From assembly GCF_047528295.1 (NCBI RefSeq), contig NZ_CP180001.1, positions 1,612,001 to 1,676,000 of the forward strand: a stretch of DNA of 64,000 nucleotides, in the 5' to 3' direction. Shown in pieces: positions 53,939-63,274 of this stretch. The stretch's first letter is position 1, and the number at the start of each line of letters is the position of its first letter. The DNA is from Peptacetobacter sp900550335 (GTDB lineage: Bacteria; Bacillota; Clostridia; Peptostreptococcales; Peptostreptococcaceae). Made by a program: the position numbers and the translations under genes. A model generated the notes under the pieces. The model made no database searches. It was given only the letters and a program-made list of their open reading frames with translations, and was not told the DNA's origin.

Positions 53939-54496
53939 ATGGAAAAGATAAAGGTATGGACAAAGCAAAATAAAGATGTTCTTAAACAGTTAGAAAAAGA
54001 CGGAAGATATATAGCAAGAAAAGAATATATAATGAAAGATTTGCAAGAACACGCAGATTTAGTTCTTGAAGTATACAATTGGTTATCGAGAAGTGGGCCA
54101 CTTTCAAAGGATAAGCCTAAAGATGTAAGCTATCCTATTTGGGTATCTTTCAAAAAAGATGCGACAATGATGAACGATGAAAATACTGTAATATTAGAAC
54201 TAGAGCTAGATCCAAATACGATAACTCATGTAAATATAGAAAAATGGGGAATGATTTTAAACTATTCATACATTCCAGCAGATGAAGCTGATGCTAAAAG
54301 ACATAGACAGCTTTTGGCAGACTACGGTGTAAGTGATGCACAGGCGTATATGAGTAGATTTTATCCGCAGATAAAAATGGAAATTATGAGTAGTTGGGCG
54401 AGATTGTTTGACGAAAATGTAAAAGCAAATAGCGATGCATGCTACGGAAATATTTGGGAGGTGAAGGAAGAATGGATTACTCAAATAATAAAATAA
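53939..54496 (+). CDS. DUF3841 protein, first of a pair
   Basis: The 185-aa protein has WTKQNKDVLKQLEKDGRYIA at the start, then YPIWVSFKKDA and VILELELD in the DUF3841 pattern. It is soluble. The family has no known activity; ADP-ribosyltransferase-like folds with a similar N-terminal layout make an NAD-linked role conceivable, but nothing here proves it. The ATG at 53939 follows AAAGGA. The next gene overlaps it by 25 bases and is a paralog. Confidence 0.7.
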   Translation: MEKIKVWTKQNKDVLKQLEKDGRYIARKEYIMKDLQEHADLVLEVYNWLSRSGPLSKDKPKDVSYPIWVSFKKDATMMNDENTVILELELDPNTITHVNIEKWGMILNYSYIPADEADAKRHRQLLADYGVSDAQAYMSRFYPQIKMEIMSSWARLFDENVKANSDACYGNIWEVKEEWITQIIK

Positions 54497-55053
54497 CTTT
54501 ATATGCACTTCAGGCAGACCCTGTAATAGAGGCGATAAAGAAAGACGGTGTATGTTTTTCTAAGAAAAAATATGTTGAAAAGAAATATGTAGAAAGTGCA
54601 GCTGTATTTACAACTGCGTATTCTTGGTTTGTAAATGAGGCTGGTAGATTTGCTAAAAAGCCAGAAGGAGCTGAGTATCCGTATTGGGCCTTTAAAGACC
54701 TATATAACGTAGACCAAGCAAATGGTGGAAATGTGTTGAAACTAGAAGTTCCGCTAGATGAGGTAGTTCTTTTCGATGTTAGAGATTGGAATAGGATTAT
54801 GTGCTTGAAGTATTTAGGAAAAGACGAAAAAGAAGAAGCTGCTTTTAGGGAAAAGATAGCTCCTTATGGGGTGTTAGAAACTAAGATAATGTTGACTAAC
54901 TTTTATCCTGATTTGAAAAAGGAAGTAATGGATAGTTGGCAAAATCTTTTCAGAAATGAAGATAAGCTAAAAAATGGCGAGGATGTCACTAGAAACGGTA
55001 TACAAGCTGGACTTTGGCAGATAAAAAAAGAATGGATAGTAGAAGGATTATAA
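54472..55053 (+). CDS. DUF3841 protein, second of a pair
   Basis: The 193-aa product shares the order of blocks with its neighbour: ITLYALQADPVIEAIKKDG, YPYWAFKDL, VLKLEVPLDEVVLFD and a C terminus in WQIKKEWI versus WEVKEEWI. The pair probably arose by duplication and is translated in a coupled manner. GGGAGGTGA precedes the ATG at 54472. A palindromic element starts right after the stop and is its likely terminator. Confidence 0.7.
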   Translation: MDYSNNKITLYALQADPVIEAIKKDGVCFSKKKYVEKKYVESAAVFTTAYSWFVNEAGRFAKKPEGAEYPYWAFKDLYNVDQANGGNVLKLEVPLDEVVLFDVRDWNRIMCLKYLGKDEKEEAAFREKIAPYGVLETKIMLTNFYPDLKKEVMDSWQNLFRNEDKLKNGEDVTRNGIQAGLWQIKKEWIVEGL

Positions 55054-55176
55054 AAGAGACAAGAGAATAACTGCTCTGTGCTCCAGTCCTCAGCACCCAC
55101 CCCATTGTATGACATATTTATAGGATATGGTTGCTTGTGGAATTGTCGCTATAGAGCAGTTATTTCTCTTGTTCTT
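55054..55176 (+). repeat. Double-stem palindromic element, copy 8
   Basis: The outer stem AAGAGACAAGAGAATAACTG with CTCT pairs with AGAGCAGTTATTTCTCTTG and TTCTT. Boxes GCTCCAGTCC and GGAATTGTCGC are present. The inner stem is degenerate (AGCACCCA with TGGTTGCT) and the loop is GTATGACATATTTATAGG. It directly follows the DUF3841 stop in standard orientation. Confidence 0.88.
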
Positions 55177-55206
55177 ATTTTTTTATATTCAACTAAATGA
55201 GATGTA

Positions 55207-55500
55207 TCAGAAAATTGTCTGGTACATATTTTTTTATGCAAATTTTTATGAAAAATTATATGTAAAAGTTTTTATAAAGAATTATGTAAAAAATATAAGA
55301 CAACGCAAAATTATAGGTAAATAGATGATATACTTGCATGAAATTGTGCTGAATCAGAAAATTGTCTGGTACATATTTTTTTATGCAAATTTTTATGAAA
55401 AATTATATGTAAAAGTTTTTATAAAGAATTATGTAAAAAATATAAGACAACGCAAAATTATAGGTAAATAGATGATATACTTGCATGAAATTGTGCTGAA
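55207..55500 (+). repeat. Perfect 147-bp tandem duplication
   Basis: Positions 55207-55353 and 55354-55500 are identical, beginning TCAGAAAATTGTCTGGTACA and ending TTGTGCTGAA. The identity implies a very recent duplication. It lies upstream of the PTS regulator and has no convincing gene. Confidence 0.95.
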
Positions 55501-55512
55501 AACGATTTTTAA

Positions 55513-55541
55513 TGTGGCACTTTTGCATTTTATTTGCCACA
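55513..55541. promoter_or_regulatory. Inverted repeat GTGGCA / TGCCAC upstream of the PTS regulator
   Basis: TGTGGCA at 55513 and TGCCACA at 55535 form a 7-bp inverted repeat with a 15-bp gap. It may be an operator or a weak hairpin of the regulator gene at 55623. Confidence 0.4.
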
Positions 55542-55622
55542 ATGAAGGAAAAATTTTATAATTGCGGCAAATTACTGTGATATTTATAATAAAGATATAA
55601 TAATCCTAGGAGATGAAGTAAA

Positions 55623-57548
55623 GTGATCACATTAAACGAAAGACAAAATAGTATTTTAAAATACTTATATAATAAAAAAGACTATACAACAATAAATGAA
55701 ATATCAAAAGAATTTAAAGTTAGTGTAAGAACAATTAGATACGATTTAGATAATATAGAATATACGCTGAAGGATAATGAAAAGATTTCCTTAGTTAGAA
55801 CGCCAAGATACGGTATCAAGTTGGAATTTAAAGGAAAAAGAGATATATTGACATTTTCATCAATTTTCGATTGTGTGGAAATCAATTCGCCAGAGGATAG
55901 GGTGATTTTCATAGCGATAAATCTTTTGATAGGAAATAGTAAAGTTGAGGAATTGGCAAATATGCTTTCAGTAAGTAAGAATACAGTTGTATCAGACTTA
56001 AAGAAAGCTAAAGAGATATTGAATAATCTAAGAATTAATGTAATTTCTAAAGCTTATATTGGAACTTGTATAGAAGGTGATGAGGAAGATGTAAGATATG
56101 CCTTTATCAATCTATACTATAAGATTTCAAATGCAGACAATTACAAACTTCTAAAAATGATTATAGATGATTTTGATTCTGTAAAAAATGATATAGAAAA
56201 AAGAATACACAAGGTAGAAAATAGGCTTTCTCTTGAGTATTCAGACACATCATTTAAAGAATTAATTATCATTATAATGTACTGCTTTATGAGGATGGGA
56301 GAGTATTCAAACTTTAACTATAGTGAAGAATACATAAAGGAAAAAGAGCAGGAAGAGGAATTCGAGGCTATACAATACGCATTTGCTGATAAAACAGAGG
56401 ATAAGAAAGAGATTTGCTACTTAATGAAGTGGTTTAAAAGTGCAAAGGTCATGAGTTTTATAAATGATAAATCTGATGTAAAAATGGATGGTAATAAATA
56501 TCTAGCTATGAGAATAATAGAGGATATGGAAAAATACACTGGAATAGACTATTCAAATGATTTTGATTTTGTAAATTCAGTTGTAATGCACTTCAGTGTG
56601 GCAATGTACAGAATGCAAAACAACTTTAAGATTGAAAATCCATTAAAAGAAGATATAAAAATGAGGTTGGGGATAATTTACCAAATAACAGAAGATGTTA
56701 TGAAAAAATACGAAAGTGAAATCGGGGTAGAATTTCCTGACGACGAGGTTTCTTACATGGCTATGCACTTTGGAGCAGCCTTTGAGAGAAAAACTCAAGA
56801 AATATTTGATACAAAAGCATTGATAGTTTGCAACAGTGGACTAGCTACAGCAGGACTTCTAAGTGCGAGAATGGAAGTAATGCTTCCTCAGATACAGGTT
56901 GAAGGTGTATGTAGATTAAATAACTTAGAAGAAGAGTTAAAAAATAAGGATGTTGATATTATAATTTCCACTGTACCTATAAGAAATACAGATATTGAAT
57001 ATGTTGAAGTTAACCCTATGCTTAATATAGATGACGTTTTAAAGCTTAAAAAACTAGCATTTAATAACGTATACGAAAAAAGTAGTGAATATCTTGTTTC
57101 TAAGTACAAAGGAGATAAAATATCATCAGTTGCAGAAATTATTAGAAAGAGCAATGCAGCCTTCTTATACGATGCAGATAACTGGAGAGATGCAATAGCA
57201 GAAGCATCAAAACCGCTGATAAAATCTGGAGATATAAAGGAAGAATACGTAGACGATATGATAAAGGCGATAGAGGACCTTGGGACATATATGGTATTTA
57301 TTCCGGAGATAGCATTTGTCCATGCTTCTAATAAGAATGTTGTAAACAATGCAGTATCGATGTTGACTTTAAAGAATGAAATTTATTTTGGTGATAACTC
57401 AGAGGTGAGAATTAAATCCGTAGTTGTTTTAGCGAACAAAGATGAAAATAAGAATCTAATTGAGTTAATCAACATACTAACTAAAAATAATAATGCAGAA
57501 AAATTTAAGAACGCAGAAAAATACTTTGATCTAAAAATAATGGTTTAA
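55623..57548 (+). CDS. PRD-containing PTS transcription activator (BglG/MtlR type)
   Basis: The 641-aa regulator starts at GTG 55623 after AGGAG. The order is an N-terminal HTH_11 (NERQNSILKYLYNKKDYTTI, VSVRTIRYDL), an Mga-like HTH, two PRD domains with conserved His residues (for example MHFSVAMYRM and MHFGAAFER), an EIIB-like domain (VCNSGLATAGLL) and a C-terminal EIIA-like domain (FVHASNKNVV). Phosphorylation by PTS proteins tunes such activators. It is the first gene of the UlaA-type PTS operon and most likely controls it. Confidence 0.92.
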   Translation: MITLNERQNSILKYLYNKKDYTTINEISKEFKVSVRTIRYDLDNIEYTLKDNEKISLVRTPRYGIKLEFKGKRDILTFSSIFDCVEINSPEDRVIFIAINLLIGNSKVEELANMLSVSKNTVVSDLKKAKEILNNLRINVISKAYIGTCIEGDEEDVRYAFINLYYKISNADNYKLLKMIIDDFDSVKNDIEKRIHKVENRLSLEYSDTSFKELIIIIMYCFMRMGEYSNFNYSEEYIKEKEQEEEFEAIQYAFADKTEDKKEICYLMKWFKSAKVMSFINDKSDVKMDGNKYLAMRIIEDMEKYTGIDYSNDFDFVNSVVMHFSVAMYRMQNNFKIENPLKEDIKMRLGIIYQITEDVMKKYESEIGVEFPDDEVSYMAMHFGAAFERKTQEIFDTKALIVCNSGLATAGLLSARMEVMLPQIQVEGVCRLNNLEEELKNKDVDIIISTVPIRNTDIEYVEVNPMLNIDDVLKLKKLAFNNVYEKSSEYLVSKYKGDKISSVAEIIRKSNAAFLYDADNWRDAIAEASKPLIKSGDIKEEYVDDMIKAIEDLGTYMVFIPEIAFVHASNKNVVNNAVSMLTLKNEIYFGDNSEVRIKSVVVLANKDENKNLIELINILTKNNNAEKFKNAEKYFDLKIMV

Positions 57549-57566
57549 AAGTCAGGAGATAGAAAG

Positions 57567-57968
57567 ATGATAGTAAAAGTAATAGATGAAGTTAAAAACT
57601 ATGAAGAAGCGATAAAACTATCTTGTGATGAATTAGTTAAAAATGGCTCTATAGAAGATAGATACTACGATGCAATCCTATCAAAAATAGAGGAGTTTGG
57701 GGCATATTTTTGCATAGCAGACCATATAGCAATGCCTCATGCAAGACCAGAAGATGGAGCATTAAAAACTGATTTATGTGTATTAAAGCTTAATAAAGAA
57801 GTAGATTTTTTAGGAAAACCTATAAAAATATTCTTTACAATAACAGCTGTAGATAGTTCTTCTCATATAGATACAATAAAAAATCTAGCTGAAATATGTA
57901 TGAACAAAGAAAAAGTAGAAAAAATATTAAATTCAAAAAATGAAAAAGAAATTATGGAGGTAATGTAA
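57567..57968 (+). CDS. PTS EIIA component (mannitol/fructose/ascorbate type)
   Basis: The 133-aa EIIA-2 domain has its phosphorylated His in the motif MPHARPEDGA (residues about 57-66). It takes phosphate from HPr and passes it to EIIB. It lies 18 bases after the regulator and one base before the EIIB gene. AGGAGAT precedes the ATG. Confidence 0.92.
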   Translation: MIVKVIDEVKNYEEAIKLSCDELVKNGSIEDRYYDAILSKIEEFGAYFCIADHIAMPHARPEDGALKTDLCVLKLNKEVDFLGKPIKIFFTITAVDSSSHIDTIKNLAEICMNKEKVEKILNSKNEKEIMEVM

Positions 57969-57969
57969 T

Positions 57970-58245
57970 ATGAAAACAATAATGGCAGTATGTGGATCAG
58001 GATTAGGATCAAGTTTTATGGTGGAAATGAACATAACAGATATATTAAATGAATTAGGTGCTTCTTCAGAATATCAGGCATCTCACAACTCTTTAGCAGA
58101 TGCTACAGCAGATCAGGCTGAAATATTCGTAACAGGAAAAGACTTAGAAGCAAGTGCTTCTCATCTTCCAAATCTTATAGTTTTAGATTCTCTTTTAGAT
58201 AGAGATGAATTAAAAGCTAAAATAAAAGAAAAAATAGGATACTAA
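57970..58245 (+). CDS. PTS EIIB component (ascorbate/lactose-like)
   Basis: The 91-aa EIIB has the phosphorylated cysteine in VCGSGLGSSFM (Cys8). It donates phosphate to the sugar bound by the EIIC at 58327. GGAGGTAA precedes the ATG, overlapping the EIIA end. Size and motif match UlaB-like proteins. Confidence 0.92.
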   Translation: MKTIMAVCGSGLGSSFMVEMNITDILNELGASSEYQASHNSLADATADQAEIFVTGKDLEASASHLPNLIVLDSLLDRDELKAKIKEKIGY

Positions 58246-58326
58246 GAAAAAATAAATAAAGGGATTGGTTATTAAAAGGATTAGTTATTAAAAAGTAATA
58301 AACTTTTATTAACAAAGGAGGAAAAT

Positions 58327-59691
58327 ATGAACGGAATATTAGGCGATTTAGTCGATTTTATTAAAGAACCTTCTGTACTTGTAGGGTTTATAGTATTAAT
58401 AGGTCTTTTATTACAGAAAAAAGCTTTTGAAGATGTAGTAAAAGCTACTTTAAAAGCAATGGTTGGTTTCGTTGTAATATCTGCATCAGCAGACGTAATA
58501 TCAGCATCATTAGCACCATTTGGTGAGATGTTCCAGTACGGATTCCATATAAATGGGGTAATACCAAACAACGAAGCAGTAGTTGCACTTGCAATTAAAG
58601 ACTACGGTCAGGCAACAGCACTTATAATGGCATTTGGTATGCTTGCTAATATATTAATAGCTAGATTTACAAAATTCAAAAATATATTCTTAACAGGTCA
58701 CGTTACATTATACATGGCTTGTATGGTAGCAGTTATACTTTCAGTATCAGGAATGACAGGTGTACAGTTAGTATTTACAGGGGCTTTAGCACTTGGAATA
58801 ATAATGGTACTTTCACCAGCAATGTGTCAGCCATTCATGAAAGATGTAACAAAAAATGATTCAGTTGCATTAGGTCATTTCTCATCAGTTGGTTACGCTT
58901 GTGCAGGATTAATAGGTAGAGCAGTTGGTAAAAACTCTAAATCAACAGAAGAAATGAACGTACCAAAATCTTTAAGTTTCCTTAGAGATTCAGTTGTTTC
59001 TATATCAATAACAATGTTAATACTTTACATAGTAGTTGCAATAGCAGCAGGTGCAGAATATGTTGAAACAAACTTATCTGGTGGACAGAACTTCATAGTA
59101 TTCTCAATGATGCAGGCATTAAAATTCGCAGCAGGATTCATATTAATCCAGAACGGTGTTAGACTTGTTCTTAACGAAATAGTTCCAGCATTCAGAGGAA
59201 TCGCTACAAAACTTGTTCCAAACTCAAGACCAGCACTAGACTGTCCTATAGTGTTCCCTTATGCTCCAAATGCAGTACTTGTTGGATTCATAAGTTCATT
59301 TATAGGTGGTATAGTATCAATGTTTGCACTAGGTGCTATGGGACTTACAATAGTAATACCAGGCGTTGTTCCTCACTTCTTCTGTGGTGCAACAGCAGGG
59401 GTATTTGGTAACGCAACAGGTGGTAGAAGAGGTGCTATACTTGGAGCATTCTTCAATGGTATATTAATATCATTCCTACCAGTTGGATTATTACCAGTAT
59501 TAGGTAACTTAGGTGTTGCAAACTCAACATTCTCAGATGCAGACTTCGCAGTAGTTGGTATAGTTCTTGGAAAACTACAGCAGTTCTTCGGAGGAAATGG
59601 AGTAACAATAGCTTTAGTAGGTATAGTTGCACTAATGGTTATATACTCAATGATATCAGGAAAGAAAAAAGCTACAGAAGTAGCAGAATAG
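58327..59691 (+). CDS. PTS EIIC component of the UlaA (ascorbate) family
   Basis: The 454-aa membrane protein has about eleven helices. FKNIFLTGHVTLYMA and ALDCPIVFPYAPNAVL, with GHFSSVGYACAGLIG, are characteristic of UlaA/SgaT permeases. UlaA imports L-ascorbate, but related EIIC proteins take other sugar acids or polyols, and no ulaG-type catabolic genes follow, so the substrate is not settled. AAAGGAGG precedes the ATG. Confidence 0.92.
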   Translation: MNGILGDLVDFIKEPSVLVGFIVLIGLLLQKKAFEDVVKATLKAMVGFVVISASADVISASLAPFGEMFQYGFHINGVIPNNEAVVALAIKDYGQATALIMAFGMLANILIARFTKFKNIFLTGHVTLYMACMVAVILSVSGMTGVQLVFTGALALGIIMVLSPAMCQPFMKDVTKNDSVALGHFSSVGYACAGLIGRAVGKNSKSTEEMNVPKSLSFLRDSVVSISITMLILYIVVAIAAGAEYVETNLSGGQNFIVFSMMQALKFAAGFILIQNGVRLVLNEIVPAFRGIATKLVPNSRPALDCPIVFPYAPNAVLVGFISSFIGGIVSMFALGAMGLTIVIPGVVPHFFCGATAGVFGNATGGRRGAILGAFFNGILISFLPVGLLPVLGNLGVANSTFSDADFAVVGIVLGKLQQFFGGNGVTIALVGIVALMVIYSMISGKKKATEVAE

Positions 59692-59698
59692 TATAAAT

Positions 59699-59731
59699 AG
59701 GGATGTCGCAGAATTCTGTGGCATCCCTTCT
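59699..59731 (+). terminator. Terminator of the PTS operon
   Basis: AGGGATGTCGCAGA pairs with TCTGTGGCATCCCT. The T run is broken by C. Confidence 0.85.
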
Positions 59732-59756
59732 TTATTTTATGGAGGTCATAATAAAC

Positions 59757-59875
59757 AAGAAAAGACTAGTTAAATTTTGCTCCAGTCCTCAGCGCCCCAT
59801 TCTATTATGTAACACATTTATATGTATGGGGCGCTTGCGGAATTGTCGCTTAAATTTAAACTAGTCTTTTCTTTT
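59757..59875 (+). repeat. Double-stem palindromic element, copy 9
   Basis: The outer arms AAGAAAAGACTAGTT and AACTAGTCTTTTCTTTT are the same as in copies 1 and 2. Boxes GCTCCAGTCC and GGAATTGTCGC, inner stem AGCGCCCCAT/ATGGGGCGCT, loop TATGTAACACATTTATA. It follows the PTS operon terminator in standard orientation. Confidence 0.92.
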
Positions 59876-59908
59876 ACACATTATTAAACTGATACCCAAA
59901 ATAAGAGA

Positions 59909-59943
59909 AGGGATTGCCACAGAAAACAACTACGGCATCCAAA
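59909..59943 (-). other. Decayed terminator relic
   Basis: On the minus strand GGATGCCGTAG with CTGTGGCAATCC resembles the other GGATGTC-type terminators but pairs imperfectly. No minus-strand gene now ends here. The remainder of 59876-60082 shows nothing else. Confidence 0.35.
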
Positions 59944-60082
59944 TTTATATTATTTTGCAGCAAGTTTAAAACTGAGAAAAAGAAAGTAAATTCGCTAATA
60001 GATATGTTTTGCTTTAAAAGTTAGTGATTTATATAATATAATAAAATAAGAATATAATATTATTTTAATGGAGCTGATAAAA

Positions 60083-61099
60083 ATGAATAAGTTATTAAAT
60101 AAATTTAAAGGATGTATTTTAGGTGGGGCTGTAGGAGATGCATTAGGTTATCCAATTGAATTTATGTCTGAAGATGAGATATTTTTTACTTATGGAGAAA
60201 ATGGAATAACAGAATACAATTTAAATAATGGAGTTGCAGAGATTTCTGATGATACACAAATGACACTTTTTACTATAGATGGTTTGCTTTTATCTGATGG
60301 GGATGAGATAGAAAGTTTAAGAAAGTGTTATATAGATTGGGCAAATACTCAAATGGGCGAGATAAATATTGGAATAGAAGGATATTCTAATTTAATGAAT
60401 ATAAAAGAATTGTTTGCTAGTAGAGAGCCTGGAAGAACTTGTTTGATGTCAATTTGGAATGGAGCAAATGGTACATTAGAAACGCAAATTAATAATAGTA
60501 AGGGGTGTGGTGGCATAATGAGAACCGCACCAATAGGATTATATTTTAAGAATAAAAATCTAAAAGAGACTGCTTTTTTGGCAGCAAAAGCATCGGCACT
60601 TACACATTCTCACGAACTTGCTTATCTTTCATCAGCTATATTTGCTGTAATTATAGCTTGCATTGTTCATTATAATATGAATATTGAGGGGGCTATAATA
60701 AAATCAATAGAAGTAGTTAAGGAATGCTTTATAGACAAAGAATACACCTATGAATTGATAGAAATAGTTGAAAAGGCATTAAAACTTTCAAAAGAGAATC
60801 TTGAAGAACTTGAAGCTATACATATACTTGGAGAAGGATGGGTTGCAGAGGAAACTCTTGCAATAGCCATATATTGCTCTTTGAAATATAGCAATAACTT
60901 TGAAAAAGGAATCATTGCTTCTGTAAATCATAATGGAGATAGTGATTCCACAGGATCTATTACAGGAAATATTCTTGGAGCATACTTAGGTATAGATGGA
61001 ATAAATAGAAAATTTTTAGATAAATTAGAGTTAGTAGATTTTATAGAAAATATTTCTGAAAAATTATATAATAAAAAACAATATATGAAGAACAACTAA
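60083..61099 (+). CDS. ADP-ribosylglycohydrolase-family protein
   Basis: The 338-aa protein has the family metal-binding motifs: GGAVGDALG near residue 16, ISDDTQMTLF (D-D-T) near 60 and GDSDSTGSITGN near 290. These bind two Mg2+ in DraG/ARH enzymes, which remove ADP-ribose from proteins or nucleic acids. The partner transferase is not visible in this window. The ATG at 60083 was chosen because TGGAG-type sequence precedes it; the ATG at 60068 would use that site as coding. Confidence 0.9.
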   Translation: MNKLLNKFKGCILGGAVGDALGYPIEFMSEDEIFFTYGENGITEYNLNNGVAEISDDTQMTLFTIDGLLLSDGDEIESLRKCYIDWANTQMGEINIGIEGYSNLMNIKELFASREPGRTCLMSIWNGANGTLETQINNSKGCGGIMRTAPIGLYFKNKNLKETAFLAAKASALTHSHELAYLSSAIFAVIIACIVHYNMNIEGAIIKSIEVVKECFIDKEYTYELIEIVEKALKLSKENLEELEAIHILGEGWVAEETLAIAIYCSLKYSNNFEKGIIASVNHNGDSDSTGSITGNILGAYLGIDGINRKFLDKLELVDFIENISEKLYNKKQYMKNN

Positions 61100-61154
61100 C
61101 GAAATAAAAATAGGCTACGAGCAATTATTATCCTATCATCCTTTCCTTACATCA

Positions 61155-61298
61155 AAATAACAAACTGAGGGCAAGAGATATATCTGCTCAAAAGCGACAA
61201 TACTGCAAGCGCCCCACAACTGCTAAATGTGTTATTCTAACAGTGTGGGGCGCTGAAGCCTGGAGCCAAGAGCAGATATACTCTTGTCCTTGTTATTT
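61155..61298 (-). repeat. Double-stem palindromic element, copy 10
   Basis: A long outer stem (AAATAACAA, GGGCAAGAG, ATATCTGCTC with their complements to 61298) encloses GCGACAATACTG and GAAGCCTGGAGC boxes, and an inner stem AGCGCCCCACA/TGTGGGGCGCT. The right outer arm overlaps the upp stop codon at 61293-61295. Standard orientation relative to upp. Confidence 0.92.
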
Positions 61299-61922
61299 AG
61301 TTCCGAATAATCTATCTCCAGCATCTCCTAAACCTGGTAATATGTATCCATGTTCGTTTAATCTTTCGTCAAGAGCTGCTACAAATATATCAACGTCTGG
61401 ATGATATTTGTGAACTTCTGCTATACCTTCTGGAGAAGCTACTAAGTTAACTAATTTAACACTTTTAGCTCCTTCTCTTTTAACAACATCTATAGCTGCA
61501 ACTGCAGAACCACCAGTAGCTAGCATTGGGTCTACAACTATCATATCTCTTTCGTTTATATCTTTAGGGAATTTGCTATAGTATTCAACTGGTTTTAAAG
61601 TTTCTGGGTCTCTGTATAGACCAACGTGTCCAACTTTAGCAGCTGGAACTAATGAAAGTAATCCGTCTACCATTCCTAATCCTGCTCTTAATATTGGAAC
61701 GATACCTAATTTTTTACCAGCTATTACTCTAGCTTTAGTTTTAACAAGTGGAGTTTCTATTTCAACTTCTTCAAGTGGAAGGTCTCTTGTTATTTCGTAT
61801 CCCATAAGCATTGTTATTTCTGTTAATAATTCTCTGAAATCTTTTGATCCAGTGTTTTTATCTCTCATTAAAGTTAATTTGTGCTGAACTAATGGATGAT
61901 CCATTATTACTACTTTGTTCAT
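61293..61922 (-). CDS. upp: Uracil phosphoribosyltransferase
   Basis: The 209-aa enzyme converts uracil and PRPP to UMP in pyrimidine salvage. The PRPP-binding motif is DPMLATGGSAVAAI near residues 128-141, and GIVPILRAGLGM and the C-terminal PGLGDAGDRLFGT loop for uracil recognition are present. Length is normal. AGGAGG precedes the ATG. Palindromic copy 10 is its probable terminator. Confidence 0.97.
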   Translation of the reverse strand: MNKVVIMDHPLVQHKLTLMRDKNTGSKDFRELLTEITMLMGYEITRDLPLEEVEIETPLVKTKARVIAGKKLGIVPILRAGLGMVDGLLSLVPAAKVGHVGLYRDPETLKPVEYYSKFPKDINERDMIVVDPMLATGGSAVAAIDVVKREGAKSVKLVNLVASPEGIAEVHKYHPDVDIFVAALDERLNEHGYILPGLGDAGDRLFGTK

Positions 61923-62110
61923 AGATAAGCCTCCTAAAATTTAATCTGTCTAACAATAAAAATTGTTTTATGCGTAATTGATTCTTAATATACACACACT
62001 TTTTCATATTATACCAAAAATCTTAACATTTTTCATCTATTTTTTGTATTTTGCTTAAAAATAATAATTTTAATTAATTTTATTGTTAAAAATTCAAAAT
62101 AAATTCATAC

Positions 62111-62158
62111 AAAAACACGAAAATTATTTAATTGTTTTGATTATATCTTCGTGTTTTT
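62111..62158 (-). terminator. Terminator overlapping the end of the gene at 62128
   Basis: AAAAACACGAA (62111-62121) pairs perfectly with TTCGTGTTTTT (62148-62158). On the minus strand the first arm is within the last codons of the gene. Confidence 0.8.
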
Positions 62159-63048
62159 ATCTCTTCTCTCTGTTGATTAACAGCTTTATTCAAAATATCG
62201 CCTTCTAAATATTCGACCATATCCAAATAATCTAGAGATTCATTGAAATATCCTATATTTGCTGCAGCTGAGGATAAAGATAAATAGTAAGAGTTTTTAG
62301 CATCTTTGGTGCGAGGATGATTTAAAATATTTTTTAAATTGCAATATAATTGATAATCATCTTTTGACTCATTGTATTTTTCAATAATTTTATTATACTC
62401 TTCTGTAAACTTCTTATTTTTTCTTTTTTCACTAGAAGTTGCAAGTGCAGAAAATAATATAAAATGTAAAATCCAAACTGCGACAACTATGATAGTAAAA
62501 AGCAGAGTACTTTTTATACGATTTATAAAGCAAATTGGAATAAGTAGAGCTAAGATTAAAGTAGAAATATAGGCAAATGATGATTTTCTATTTTCCCACT
62601 TTATACTACTATACCTTTTGCTGCTCATATCATTTAAATTTTTAGCAGCAAGTACAGAAATAATATATCCTAAATTTTCTCTCTGATTTGGTAGATTGTT
62701 GTTGCTTTTCTTACTTGCATATAGTTTATATCTTGTTCCACTCTTAAATTGGATAATTATCTTCATGCCGAAAATCCCATTTTTTAAAGCAATTCCCTGC
62801 ATATCTTTAAACTTGAAAAAATGGTAATCAGTTGCTTTATCTACTTTCAACTTACTCATAAATCCAAACAAAAGACCTTCATTATTTATAGAAATTATAC
62901 AATTTTGATTAAATGTTACATTATTTATCTTTTGAATAACTGCTAGAATTAAATGATTTGGAATAGAAAAAATCTCCTTAGAGACATTTGGTAAAACTTG
63001 CTCGGTCATAACTTTATATAAAGTTTCTTCGTCGTACATAAGCTTCAT
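62128..63048 (-). CDS. Membrane protein with PH-like N terminus and helical tail
   Basis: The 306-aa protein has an N-terminal domain of about 150 residues rich in short beta strands (GLLFGFMSKLKVDKATDYHFF in part) that looks like a bacterial PH-type fold. Two transmembrane helices (about 158-175 and 181-205) follow, then a charged helical region of about 95 residues with a TPR-like look (SLSSAAANIGYFNESLDYL). I do not recognise the family. AAGGAGAT precedes the ATG. It is monocistronic. Confidence 0.6.
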   Translation of the reverse strand: MKLMYDEETLYKVMTEQVLPNVSKEIFSIPNHLILAVIQKINNVTFNQNCIISINNEGLLFGFMSKLKVDKATDYHFFKFKDMQGIALKNGIFGMKIIIQFKSGTRYKLYASKKSNNNLPNQRENLGYIISVLAAKNLNDMSSKRYSSIKWENRKSSFAYISTLILALLIPICFINRIKSTLLFTIIVVAVWILHFILFSALATSSEKRKNKKFTEEYNKIIEKYNESKDDYQLYCNLKNILNHPRTKDAKNSYYLSLSSAAANIGYFNESLDYLDMVEYLEGDILNKAVNQQREEIKTRRYNQNN

Positions 63049-63274
63049 AGGAAAATCTCCTTTCTATAAGGAATAAAATATTATTTATAACTATATTATA
63101 ACTTATATTTAAAAAATGGAGATGAAAAATGTGAGGAAAATAACACTAACACCAAAAACTCACGCATTACAATTTAATAAACTGTAAGAATAAAGAAGAT
63201 ATTTAATTATGGTAAAAAATTCGCAATGCATTGCCGAAGAAACTCATGCACTAGGATTTACTGATTTAAAACAT

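Noticed and set aside
55512..55530. Sigma-54-like TGGCAC...TGCA sequence before the PTS regulator
   Set aside because: The distance between GG and GC is 7, not the required 10, and the regulator is not of the LevR/AAA+ type.
58327..59691. Naming the PTS as ascorbate-specific (ula genes)
   Set aside because: The EIIC is UlaA-family, but no ascorbate catabolic genes follow and related systems carry other substrates.
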